In this document: piece by piece, positions 39,901-46,354 of the stretch
Position numbering within the stretch: position 1 is the first letter of the stretch
How the letters are laid out: each line of letters starts with the position of its first letter
Source: a virus
Strand: one strand, 5' to 3'
DNA length: 56,246 nucleotides
IMG/VR virus record: IMGVR_UViG_3300021335_000019
Span: 1 to 56,246 of that record
Notes under the pieces: model-generated
Told to the model about the DNA's origin: nothing
The model's input: only the letters and a program-made list of their open reading frames with translations
Databases searched by the model: none
Made by a program: the position numbers and the translations under genes

Positions 39901-41523
39901 AAAAACTTTAACAATCTGCTCAGCGCCCGCAGTGGTACGCAATACGTTTACGTCGATCCCGTCAATGGTCGAGACGCTTCGGTGCAGCAGTTACTCGACG
40001 AACCGCCGAACGTAAACATGGCGTGGGATGGATCAAAGTGGAGCAGAAGCAGCAATCAACCAGCAAGATCTCTTTCGGCTGCAATAAGCTACGCGACTGC
40101 TACATTTAGCCCCAGTGAAATTGTTGAATTCCGTATCGGCCCTGGCCTTTACTTGGAATCCGGCACTAAAACATTTACGATGGAAGCAAGGATTACAGCG
40201 TGGGATTTTTCAACGCAAGGATACCTAAACAATGCCGCAAACGGCGGCACCACGCCGTTTAATGCAGCCAATTTTTACGACCACACACGGCAGCCTACAT
40301 TTATTACCAAAATCGAACAAATCCAGTTGTACAAAAGCACGGGACAAACTGCACTCCTTATATTCACCAGTGGGCTCCGTTTTACGTTCGAGCGACGCTC
40401 GACTATCACAGGAGTTGCGTGGTGGGGAGCGCAGCAAACATTAAATAGCAGTACTGTGCCTGATAGCTGGTTTGGCTCTACTGGTGACTATGTTTCAGCG
40501 GATAGGACAGATCCCGCGAACTGGCGTGCATTGGCTATTGCTGATTTTGGTAATGCTTTTAATTATTACATAAGGGCTCAAGCTGTTGATGCTGCAAATA
40601 TCGAGGGCACAGCAGGGCAGATTTACGGGATGCGTGCTTTTCCGGTCATTAAATTTGAATCGCAAGGAACAATAGCCAATGTAGCTATTGGCGCAATGAC
40701 GCCTGCGGATGATGCAATTCGTGGCGACCTTCGCAACACGAGCGGCGGTATTATCAGCCTAGGGGCGGAAGAGGTAGATGTATCCGGCCTTTGCTTGATG
40801 GGGAATGTGCGAGTAGATAGCAGTCAAAATACAGGCAGCTACTCAAACATTAAGCTCCGAGACGGATCTTCATTTGCAGGCTCGTACGATGTTGCGACTT
40901 ATGAGCTATCTGGCTTTGCGCCTATTTTATTTACATGCGAAGGAAATAGTGAAATTTCTGTGCGATTTGGCACCGCTTTAGGCGCAACTGGCACGGTTGG
41001 CACCAATACACTGGTGTACAATAATCCTTGGTCAAACATCAGGCTTTTTAATACAGAAGCGACTCCAGCCATTGCAAGTAATGTGTCTTCTGCTGCTGGC
41101 TCATCCGGTTACTGGAGAGAACTGGGGCCTGGCTTTAATGCTATTTTTGATAAATTCTCTACATTTGCCGGGACCACAAACCGAAGCTGGAGCCAATATT
41201 GGGTAAGCCCAACTGGCAGCTCTGGATTTGAAGGTAAATTTGGAAATTACAACACAATCGCAAATGCAAGCGCAAACGTTAGAACTACTGGATTGATCTA
41301 TAGCTTGGGTTGGGAGATTACAGATTTTGGCACAGATACACCTACAACTATTTTCAGGGTAGCAAGCAGCGGTGATCTGCCTTCTATCGATTCGGGCGTA
41401 ACTTCACCCGGAGACATTGGTTCGTATACTGATTTCAACGACTTAAATGTCCGAGTGCGGACAATCAGGCAAGGTATTGACGTTGATGACGTTCGCACCG
41501 CCCACCGGACCATTGTTCTCTGA
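36934..41523 (+). CDS. long tail fibre with two beta-helix modules
   Basis: A 1529-aa protein, GTG start, beginning MASLEFAGDDGSLSDINATQ. A short anchoring helix region (1-45) is followed by a first beta-helix module: FTLYVNPYTGSDEFVGG, then PQRPFKTINRAVIEAA, about 52-480. Mixed domains of about 480-850 follow, then a helical stalk ITGTISGLPTVGSATAGNTD near 930. The second beta-helix module is TQYVYVDPVNGRDASV, then ARSLSAAISYATATF, about 1000-1400. The 'YV-P-G-D ... A--A--A' start of both modules suggests internal duplication. The last 500 codons have AT-richer codon use, as if the tip was exchanged. It probably binds or degrades host surface polysaccharide. Confidence 0.8.
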   Translation: MASLEFAGDDGSLSDINATQGEFRSQIAALTDMVKQIAGNAVVSAGDSAQADPLNAPFTLYVNPYTGSDEFVGGSYNDYETGVTQAEIIESKLKRLEKQRLTCGFTPQRPFKTINRAVIEAAIITSKNWYTITDPAAHVDCVSIVLSAGVHTLYNDPGQASTSIASWGAYRNPTTADLIKFNPATVGGVLLPRGCSLCGPDLRKTTIRPNWVPAVADEAADYSNRHGMLKITGTGYFFGHTVMDKIGLEASHHLLDAYQFTSKAELDDFYAKTFSAVGSGADLASALTVTRGTEYQIVGPIDQTQTPTAAWDTISSASPYIFNVSIRSNYGMGGAFMDGSKVEGLKSMVCANFTGVSLQKDMSCWQIYNGSNWVQPTYEQYIAADPDNTRMNPARLSRHISAINDAFIQEVSVFAIGQGIHHFTDLGGEITVTNSNSSFGGCAAYSKGYKSTAFPSDTNWAVSGIRVPLDLQEKTGNIRYIYLGTTSAVTSSKITLDANLAADPTSSDTPSVLLQDGYSFASGTYIWIENPLGDPWYAPLASNAWQSSAPDEIDISSAFDGTDATTEDGTNLLLGKRVYIRRLVDTRTPNERRVSILANNTASARLPQRNFIVQTDPLRSNGAISREFTTTGTEIFAVSNAGAGNEAGVTTSTEFTLRRSAPSTTYSNGDFYTAGSVVRADGKHYVATRDVYAATASPDPGSWFETYVHTASDYDAEDPTTQESRQITIDTDTDTDPYSTDLSINWSSVWAADEYRGSTDYKGVHAFLVAIGLTSSQAHAALVPQAAADRLLDPTSASDFPNAPSGGAATGRGNWAIEFRRPSTLRLYGHAWEWAGFLNYSKAIPAAQKDLGPQNAFTYYFTNEAGGRVVPQGSNENGFNITPRGLEDIETGSTLTVENIGSSSIDIIAQTEFENLNVTDTLTAENLNITGTISGLPTVGSATAGNTDEDLGFVRLASISDLESTSIASNDAAINASPEAVTLQGLNYWKNFNNLLSARSGTQYVYVDPVNGRDASVQQLLDEPPNVNMAWDGSKWSRSSNQPARSLSAAISYATATFSPSEIVEFRIGPGLYLESGTKTFTMEARITAWDFSTQGYLNNAANGGTTPFNAANFYDHTRQPTFITKIEQIQLYKSTGQTALLIFTSGLRFTFERRSTITGVAWWGAQQTLNSSTVPDSWFGSTGDYVSADRTDPANWRALAIADFGNAFNYYIRAQAVDAANIEGTAGQIYGMRAFPVIKFESQGTIANVAIGAMTPADDAIRGDLRNTSGGIISLGAEEVDVSGLCLMGNVRVDSSQNTGSYSNIKLRDGSSFAGSYDVATYELSGFAPILFTCEGNSEISVRFGTALGATGTVGTNTLVYNNPWSNIRLFNTEATPAIASNVSSAAGSSGYWRELGPGFNAIFDKFSTFAGTTNRSWSQYWVSPTGSSGFEGKFGNYNTIANASANVRTTGLIYSLGWEITDFGTDTPTTIFRVASSGDLPSIDSGVTSPGDIGSYTDFNDLNVRVRTIRQGIDVDDVRTAHRTIVL

Positions 41524-41528
41524 TCACC

Positions 41529-41861
41529 ATGATGTATTCCTGGACCTTCAAAAACCTGCGCGTTGCCGCTAAGCAAGGCGACCTTGCTGACGTGATGGTC
41601 AGTGTTGACTACCGCATCGGTTGCACCGCTGATCGATCTCGATGGGTGTATCACTATGGCAGCGTGGACTTCGCGCCTGCTGATCCAGCGTTATTCACCG
41701 AGTATGACGCCATCACCGAGGAGCAAATGGTCGGCTTCGTCGAGCAGACGCTAGGCGATCAATTAACGTCTATCCAAAACAGCTTGCAGAGCGAATACGC
41801 CAACCCCATCACTGCCCGCGAGCTTCCTTGGGAGTTAAAGCTAGACTCAAACTATCAGTAG
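41529..41861 (+). CDS. small cyanophage-type structural protein (110 aa)
   Basis: A protein starting MMYSWTFKNLRVAAKQGDLA. The layout (YSWTFKNL, then DVMVSVDYRIGC, then EEQMVGFVEQTLGDQLTSIQ, ending TARELPWEL) is the form I know from short proteins encoded near fibre genes in cyanophages. It has a beta-sheet N-terminal half and a helical end. Its 43-aa relative at 42680 has the middle removed. Function unknown; perhaps a fibre accessory or chaperone. ATG at 41529 or 41532. Confidence 0.72.
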   Translation: MMYSWTFKNLRVAAKQGDLADVMVSVDYRIGCTADRSRWVYHYGSVDFAPADPALFTEYDAITEEQMVGFVEQTLGDQLTSIQNSLQSEYANPITARELPWELKLDSNYQ

Positions 41862-41874
41862 TGCATCAGCGACC

Positions 41875-42591
41875 GTGGCCAACGTCAAAATCACAGATCT
41901 TGCCGCGTAGACCAATCCGGCAAGCACTGATGTTCTCGCGATTGTTGATGTTGGCGCAGATGTAACCAAAAAAGTTACGATCGCGGATCTGCTTGAAAAT
42001 GCTGGTGACGGCACTGCTGCTGCGCCAGCTTTTTCATTTGATTCTGACAACAATACTGGGGTTTTTCTCGCAGCTGCTGACGAGCTTGGTTTTAGCACCA
42101 ATGGTGTTGGCCGTGTTTATATCGCCGGTAATGGCGATGTAACAGTAGTTGGCGCTTTTAGTAAAGGTTCAGGCTCTTTTAGGATTGATCATCCACTACC
42201 AGAGAAGAAGGAAGCCCATCACCTAGTCCATTCATTCATTGAGGGTCCACAAGCTGATCTTATTTACCGTGGAAATGTTCAACTCGTAAATGGCGTTGCC
42301 ACTGTGAATCTTGACGAAGCGGCACGAATTACGGAAGGTACATTCGAGGCTCTATGCACAAACGCGTGCTGCTTTACGTCAAACGAATCCGACTGGACTG
42401 CTGTTCGCGGGTCAGTATCCGGCAATATCTTAACTATTAAAGCGCAAGATCCTGCTTCTGACGCCGATGTTTGTTGGATGGTAATTGGAGAACGCAAGGA
42501 TCAGCATATGCTTGATACTAACTGGACAGATGAGAATGGTCGCATTATTACTGAACCTCTAAAACAGCAGCGTTTCGCCGAAGCGGGCTAG
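41875..42591 (+). pseudogene. tail fibre tip protein interrupted by an in-frame TAG
   Basis: GTG at 41875 opens VANVKITDLAA, then TAG at 41908-41910, after which the frame stays open for 226 codons to the TAG at 42589. Conserved-looking segments follow the stop: TDVLAIVDVGADVTKKVTIA, FSFDSDNNTGVFLAAADELG, then GSFRIDHPLPEKKEAHHLVH and EGTFEALCTNACCF. These are typical of phage fibre C-terminal domains. The only downstream start is a GTG at 42304, which would give a partial protein. The amber codon may be a sequencing error, a mutation, or read through. Confidence 0.75.
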
Positions 42592-42623
42592 TCCTACTCT
42601 CTACTTTCCCTAGCGCGTAAACC

Positions 42624-42649
42624 GCCCCATGTCGTCATGGGGCTTTTTT
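42624..42649 (+). terminator. intrinsic terminator, rightward
   Basis: A perfect 8-bp stem GCCCCATG/CATGGGGC (42624-42631 and 42636-42643) with a TCGT loop is followed by TTTTTT. It ends the fibre transcript before the lysis genes. Confidence 0.92.
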
Positions 42650-42679
42650 ATTACACTGCCAACTGAGCATCATTTCATC

Positions 42680-42811
42680 ATGTCCACCACCTTTACTTGG
42701 GCAATCGCTAACCTTGGTGAAGAAAAGGTCACTAAAATTGAAGCTGCTCTTCAAGCACAACTCGACGAAAAGCACGCACCATCAAAAGCTGCAGGAGTGC
42801 CCTGGAGCTAA
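42680..42811 (+). CDS. 43-aa internal-deletion relative of the 41529 protein
   Basis: ORF starting MSTTFTWAIANLGEEKVTKI and ending SKAAGVPWS. It joins the N-terminal TFTWAIANL of the family directly to the C-terminal LGEEKVTKIEAALQAQLDEK, lacking the roughly 65-residue middle present in the product of 41529. It looks like an in-frame deletion product. Still translated in principle; otherwise a relic. I chose the ATG at 42680; the longer frame begins in the terminator. Confidence 0.6.
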   Translation: MSTTFTWAIANLGEEKVTKIEAALQAQLDEKHAPSKAAGVPWS

Positions 42812-42840
42812 ACTGCAGTAGGAGGCACCGAGGACCGACT

Positions 42841-43119
42841 GTGATTGAGCTAATGGCAGCGGCTCTCGGTGCGTTACTAGGCGTCGGCGGCACTGGGGCG
42901 ATTATGACCCTTTCAGGTGCCGCCAAGCGCAACACAGAATCCCGTGAAGCTGTAATCAGGCTCACATCTGCTGTTGAATCGATTGCTGGAAAGCTGGAGG
43001 AGTTGCATCAGGATATGAAGGAAGACCGAAAGGCGATCTACACAAAGCTCAATGAGCATGGCGAAAGGATTACTGTATTGGAAAACAAAGGCAGCATCTG
43101 GGGCGACGTCGGGCGCTAG
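42841..43119 (+). CDS. holin-like membrane protein with coiled coil
   Basis: A 92-aa protein, GTG start with AGGAGG 22 nt upstream and GAGG nearer, beginning MIELMAAALGALLGVGGTGA. One transmembrane segment lies at residues 4-24, followed by a long amphipathic coiled coil (AVESIAGKLEELHQDMKEDR, then KLNEHGERITVLENKG) on one side of the membrane. This resembles XhlA-type haemolysin/holin partners. Position just before a second membrane peptide and the endolysin supports a lysis role. Confidence 0.65.
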   Translation: MIELMAAALGALLGVGGTGAIMTLSGAAKRNTESREAVIRLTSAVESIAGKLEELHQDMKEDRKAIYTKLNEHGERITVLENKGSIWGDVGR

Positions 43120-43145
43120 GATCAGGTCACAAGCCATATATTCTC

Positions 43146-43286
43146 ATGCACCTCGAAGCAATCCTCGCCTCGCCGATTACTTGGATTGTGGTCGCCGCCG
43201 CATCTGAGATCATCGCCCTGTCGCCTCTGAAGGACAACAGCGTGATCCAGATGATCTTTACCGCATTGCGCTCAATCAAAAAGTGA
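43146..43286 (+). CDS. small membrane protein, lysis-region (46 aa)
   Basis: An ATG at 43146 gives MHLEAILASPITWIVVAAAS followed by EIIALSPLKDNSV and a basic C-terminus, stop TGA at 43284. One hydrophobic helix (residues 9-27) and a short amphipathic tail. One base separates it from the endolysin gene. It is a candidate holin or pinholin-type partner; similar short proteins flank endolysins in cyanophages. Confidence 0.65.
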   Translation: MHLEAILASPITWIVVAAASEIIALSPLKDNSVIQMIFTALRSIKK

Positions 43287-43287
43287 C

Positions 43288-44016
43288 ATGAAGTCGATCC
43301 GTCTTCTAGATCTGTTCAAGTATTACAAAAAGCTCGGCCACCAAACGGCTGGCCTGCTTGAACTTGAGCAACAAATTCTGTACTTCTGTCCAGATTGCTT
43401 CGATCGCGATCAAGAGTGGTACAAAACCTGGTCTACCGCCGTTGCCCCTAAAGAGGGTAAGTGGCTCGTCAGCCGCAAACAAGTTGCCGCTGTTTCAGGC
43501 TGGAAACCAAGCCAGTTTGACGACAAGTTCATGAGCGACCTAAACAAGCTCATCTACAGCACTGGAATGACCAGCGTCCAGCAACGCCGCCACTTAATTT
43601 CGCAAACGGCCCACGAAACCGGTCGCTACCGCTGGATGAAGGAGCTAGGCGACGACGATTACTTCACCCGCATGTACGACAACCGCAGCGACTTAGGCAA
43701 CGGCCCGGGTGACGGCAAAATCTTTTTTGGCGGCGGCGCAATCCAACTAACTGGCCGCTACAACTACCAGCGTTTCAGCAACTGGCTGGAACGTAACGGC
43801 ATGACCGACGACAAGGTTATGCAAGAAGGCGCTAACTACGTCGCCGAGCAGTACCCATTCCTCTCAGCAGTCTGCTGGATCGAAGAAAACAACTGGGCAG
43901 CCGTTTGTGAAGGCACTGATGTCTACCAAGTAACCCGAATTCTCAACGGTGGGTACAACGGCATCGAAGACCGCCTAGCACTGTATAAAAAAGCGTGCGA
44001 AGCTATAAAGCAATAG
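43288..44016 (+). CDS. endolysin, GH19-type muramidase/chitinase
   Basis: A 242-aa protein starting MKSIRLLDLFKYYKKLGHQT. A catalytic domain begins near residue 60. SQTAHETGRYRWMKELGDDD supplies the first catalytic Glu (HETG), FFGGGAIQLTGRYNYQRFS is the GH19 substrate-cleft signature, and a late WIEENNW and ILNGGYNGIEDR complete the fold. The N-terminal 60 residues are not recognised and may bind the cell wall. It cleaves peptidoglycan for lysis after release by the preceding membrane proteins. Confidence 0.85.
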   Translation: MKSIRLLDLFKYYKKLGHQTAGLLELEQQILYFCPDCFDRDQEWYKTWSTAVAPKEGKWLVSRKQVAAVSGWKPSQFDDKFMSDLNKLIYSTGMTSVQQRRHLISQTAHETGRYRWMKELGDDDYFTRMYDNRSDLGNGPGDGKIFFGGGAIQLTGRYNYQRFSNWLERNGMTDDKVMQEGANYVAEQYPFLSAVCWIEENNWAAVCEGTDVYQVTRILNGGYNGIEDRLALYKKACEAIKQ

Positions 44017-44020
44017 TTGA

Positions 44021-44266
44021 ACCAGTTACATTCAAAACATCTGGGGCGTTGACCTTGCGGACCTTAAAAGGGCGCATGTTGCCGTCGGTTGGTTGCATCA
44101 TGGCCCCTCTGCCGCACCACGCGGTGGTGACCACTGGACCTGCTGCATTGGCAACTCCGATTCCCTTGGTGTTCACGTTGAATACAGCCGCAAGAACTTG
44201 CCGCGGCGTTGGGAAGTTGACGGTCTGAGCACCGGCTGGGCTATCCTAGTGAAGCCTGAATTTTGA
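44021..44266 (+). other. open frame without a start codon (possible gene remnant)
   Basis: Between the endolysin stop and the dCTP deaminase start there is a plus-strand frame of 81 codons with no ATG, GTG or early TTG: TSYIQNIWGVDLADLKRAHV, then VEYSRKNLPRRWEVDG, stop 44264-44266. The opposite strand is also open across the same stretch (TPRQVLAAVFNVNTKGIG, then DGNMRPFKVRKVNAPDVLNV) and also lacks a start at its 5' end. One of the two is probably a decayed or fragmentary gene. I cannot tell which. Confidence 0.35.
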
Positions 44267-44269
44267 AGC

Positions 44270-44785
44270 GTGATCCTGAGTGATTGGCAGATCCAACACC
44301 ATGCAGAACAAGGCGCGATGGTTGAACCGTTTGACCTTGAACTTGTCAACCCCGCCAGTATTGATGTAAGACTCGGCAATCATTTGATGATCGAAGTTGC
44401 CGATCAACGCGAGCTGGTAGAGGTTGACATCAGCAAACGCACCGCAGAGCATCCGTACTGGTTGCTGCCGAATGAATTTTGTTTAGCTGAAACGCTAGAA
44501 ACATTCAACTTGCCAAGACTTATCGCCGCGCAGTTTGTGTTGAAATCAAGCCGCGCACGCGAAGGGTATGAGCACATGCTTGCGGGATTCTGCGATCCAG
44601 GCTGGCATGGCAGTAAGCTCACGCTTGAACTCAAAAATGCACGCAGATTTCACGACTTGCCGCTATACCCTGGCCTGAAAATTGGCCAGATGGTGTTTCA
44701 CAGAATGTGCGCATCACCACTTCGGGACTACTCTGAGACTGGTAGATACAACGAGGACGTCAAGGTAGCCGCAAGTAAAGGTTAA
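44270..44785 (+). CDS. dcd: dCTP deaminase
   Basis: A 171-aa protein, GTG start, beginning MILSDWQIQHHAEQGAMVEP. Recognisable dCTP deaminase/dUTPase-fold motifs: NPASIDVRLGNHLMI near residue 30, LKSSRAREG near 97, and HGSKLTLELKN (catalytic Glu) near 122. It converts dCTP to dUTP on the way to dTTP. Genomically it complements ThyX and the dNMP kinase. It is near the end of the rightward block, converging with leftward genes. Confidence 0.9.
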   Translation: MILSDWQIQHHAEQGAMVEPFDLELVNPASIDVRLGNHLMIEVADQRELVEVDISKRTAEHPYWLLPNEFCLAETLETFNLPRLIAAQFVLKSSRAREGYEHMLAGFCDPGWHGSKLTLELKNARRFHDLPLYPGLKIGQMVFHRMCASPLRDYSETGRYNEDVKVAASKG

Positions 44786-44931
44786 AACACACGCTTCATG
44801 CGTTCAGAGTAAAGCTGAATTGCTTGCTCGTAAAACACACGAGCCTGCCATTCTTGGCGGTGCTCCTTTATCATGCCAGCATAGGTGACGCGCCACACGT
44901 CATTTACTTTTTCGATTGATGGAGGTTTCAT
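44782..44931 (-). CDS. hypothetical small protein (49 aa)
   Basis: Minus-strand ORF from the ATG at 44931 to the TAA at 44782-44784, encoding MKPPSIEKVNDVWRVTYAGM, then KEHRQEWQARVFYEQAIQLY and a basic end. It is well formed, with a W-x-V-x-Y strand and an amphipathic helix. Its start codon overlaps head-to-head the start of the plus-strand gene at 44930 (the shared CATG). Its stop overlaps the dcd stop. Possibly the last gene of the leftward block after the sigma factor. Confidence 0.5.
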   Translation of the reverse strand: MKPPSIEKVNDVWRVTYAGMIKEHRQEWQARVFYEQAIQLYSERMKRVF

Positions 44932-45154
44932 GGGTTGGGCTCAATGGATGATCGTTGAACTCCCGGTTGAGGAGCAACTCACCCTAGAGAAGCAAGCACG
45001 GACGCCATTGCATCAAGGCAGCAGCGATCAAATCCGGCAGTTGTGCTCAAGCCTGATCCGTCAAAATCACCATCAGCAAAAGCTACTGAAGCAAGCCACT
45101 GGCCGGATCATTGAACTTGAAGCAATGGCAGCGTGCCTTGACATTCAAACGTAG
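44930..45154 (+). CDS. hypothetical small protein (74 aa)
   Basis: Plus-strand ORF starting MGWAQWMIVELPVEEQLTLE with a strong GGAGG six bases upstream of the ATG. It has a strand, then a long helix with IRQLCSSLIRQNHHQQKLLK, then RIIELEAMAACLD, a likely coiled coil. Its end overlaps the 3' end of the sigma factor gene by 47 bp on the opposite strand, and its start overlaps the minus-strand 49-aa gene. Family not recognised. Confidence 0.6.
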   Translation: MGWAQWMIVELPVEEQLTLEKQARTPLHQGSSDQIRQLCSSLIRQNHHQQKLLKQATGRIIELEAMAACLDIQT

Positions 45155-46016
45155 CTGTCTTACCTAATGCGCGCCTAATCTTGATAAATGCGCGATCACG
45201 GCGCTGTCTGATGCGTTCGCGCGATACATTATGCTGCTGCGCAATCTTCCTTAATGTCGTCGGTTCATTATCAAACAATCCAAAGTATTTTACGATGATG
45301 TCTCGATCGAAGTCGTCCAGTTGGTCACAGGCAAAATAAAGCCCGGCTTGCCGCTTTTTATCATTGACATCATCGTACAAATCCTCACTATCGGATAACA
45401 TATCAACAAGCGGCGATCCATCTTCTTTGGTAAGTGCATCAAGGCTGGTGTGCATTGTTGAGCGTTCCATGATTAACCGCAGATCACTTGGCTTCATGTC
45501 CATGATCTCGGCTACTTGATCTAGTGTTGGCAGCACACCATGAGCCTGCCTGTATTCGTTTTTGATCTTGAATGCACGGTTAACTTTCTCCAGCGCATTG
45601 GTTGGTATTCTTACAGCACGGTCATACGATTCAATTCCGCGATTCATCGCTTGTCTGATCCACCAATAGGCATAGGTGCTGAACTTATAGCCGCGTGCAC
45701 CATCAAACAGCTCCGCTGCGCGTTGCAATCCGACCGTACCTTCTTGAATCAAATCCATGTGATCCATGGCAGCGCCACGGATTCGTGGTGCAAAAGTACG
45801 GCTTACATGCACCACAAGTCTGAGGTTGCATTTGACCAGCTCCTCACGCGCGCGAAGCCCAGATCTAATCTCACGGCGTTCAGTATTGGTCGGGTTAGGC
45901 TTATCACGCAGATCCTGCCAACGCTTGACGCGCCTGGACAGCTTGATCTCTTGATCCGTGGTCAGCAGTGGATACTTGCCGATCGCATTAAGATAATCGC
46001 GCATTACCTCAGGCAT
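45108..46016 (-). CDS. RpoD-like RNA polymerase sigma factor
   Basis: A 302-aa sigma-70 family protein starting MPEVMRDYLNAIGKYPLLTT (region 1.2). Region 2 is NLRLVVHVSRTFAPR, then MDHMDLIQEGTVGLQRAAEL and the promoter-melting segment GYKFSTYAYWWIRQAMNR. Region 3 is near GVLPTLDQVAEIMDM. Region 4 is RDIIVKYFGLFD, then TTLRKIAQQHNVSRERIRQR. It resembles group 1/2 cyanobacterial sigma factors and lacks the long region 1.1. I chose the ATG at 46016 because CCCCACCACCCACTG lies directly before it. It probably redirects host polymerase to phage promoters. Confidence 0.9.
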   Translation of the reverse strand: MPEVMRDYLNAIGKYPLLTTDQEIKLSRRVKRWQDLRDKPNPTNTERREIRSGLRAREELVKCNLRLVVHVSRTFAPRIRGAAMDHMDLIQEGTVGLQRAAELFDGARGYKFSTYAYWWIRQAMNRGIESYDRAVRIPTNALEKVNRAFKIKNEYRQAHGVLPTLDQVAEIMDMKPSDLRLIMERSTMHTSLDALTKEDGSPLVDMLSDSEDLYDDVNDKKRQAGLYFACDQLDDFDRDIIVKYFGLFDNEPTTLRKIAQQHNVSRERIRQRRDRAFIKIRRALGKTATFECQGTLPLLQVQ

Positions 46017-46031
46017 CAGTGGGTGGTGGGG
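46017..46031 (-). promoter_or_regulatory. CCCCACCACCCACTG leader of the sigma gene
   Basis: Minus strand: CCCCACCACCCACTG directly precedes the ATG at 46016. It contains no Shine-Dalgarno. It belongs to the CACCACCCAC leader group. Confidence 0.5.
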
Positions 46032-46045
46032 AAGACCGGCGAATC

Positions 46046-46354
46046 TTAGCACTGATCTTGGTGCAACCACAACCAAATAGTGCCTTCAGCTTCAGCGGTC
46101 CAGAACGGTTGCAGCCGGAACCACGCTACCCAGTCATCAGATCCCTTGCGTGAGTTGCAGTTTGCGCAGCAGCTTATCAAGTTCGCTCGGTCAGTGTGTC
46201 CGCCTTTGCTGCGTGGCCTGACGTGATCCAGCGTTGTCGCTGGATTGCCGCAGTAAGCGCAGCGGTGTTCCCATGCTTCGAGTATCGATTGCCTGAATTG
46301 ACGCTTAGCGTGACGACGTGGCACAAGGTAGCAGCCATCGATGCAGTGATCCAC
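46046..46354 (-). CDS. HNH endonuclease
   Basis: A 102-aa protein starting MDHCIDGCYLVPRRHAKRQF. A classic McrA-like HNH core at residues about 33-70: CAYCG, then TTLDHVRPRSKGGHTDRANL, then CCANCNSRKG (two Cys pairs and the DH-N-N catalytic set). It is small and free-standing, so it could be a homing endonuclease or a packaging/DNA-processing nuclease. It lies between the metallophosphoesterase and the sigma factor. Confidence 0.85.
   Translation of the reverse strand: MDHCIDGCYLVPRRHAKRQFRQSILEAWEHRCAYCGNPATTLDHVRPRSKGGHTDRANLISCCANCNSRKGSDDWVAWFRLQPFWTAEAEGTIWLWLHQDQC

Noticed and set aside
41908-41910. TAG recoding across the genome to explain the amber codon
   Set aside because: Several genes end normally at TAG (for example 18456, 27658 and 42589), and no suppressor tRNA was noticed. 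General reassignment is unlikely.
41500-42600. Diversity-generating retroelement near the fibre genes
   Set aside because: No reverse transcriptase and no template repeat with A-specific variation are seen.
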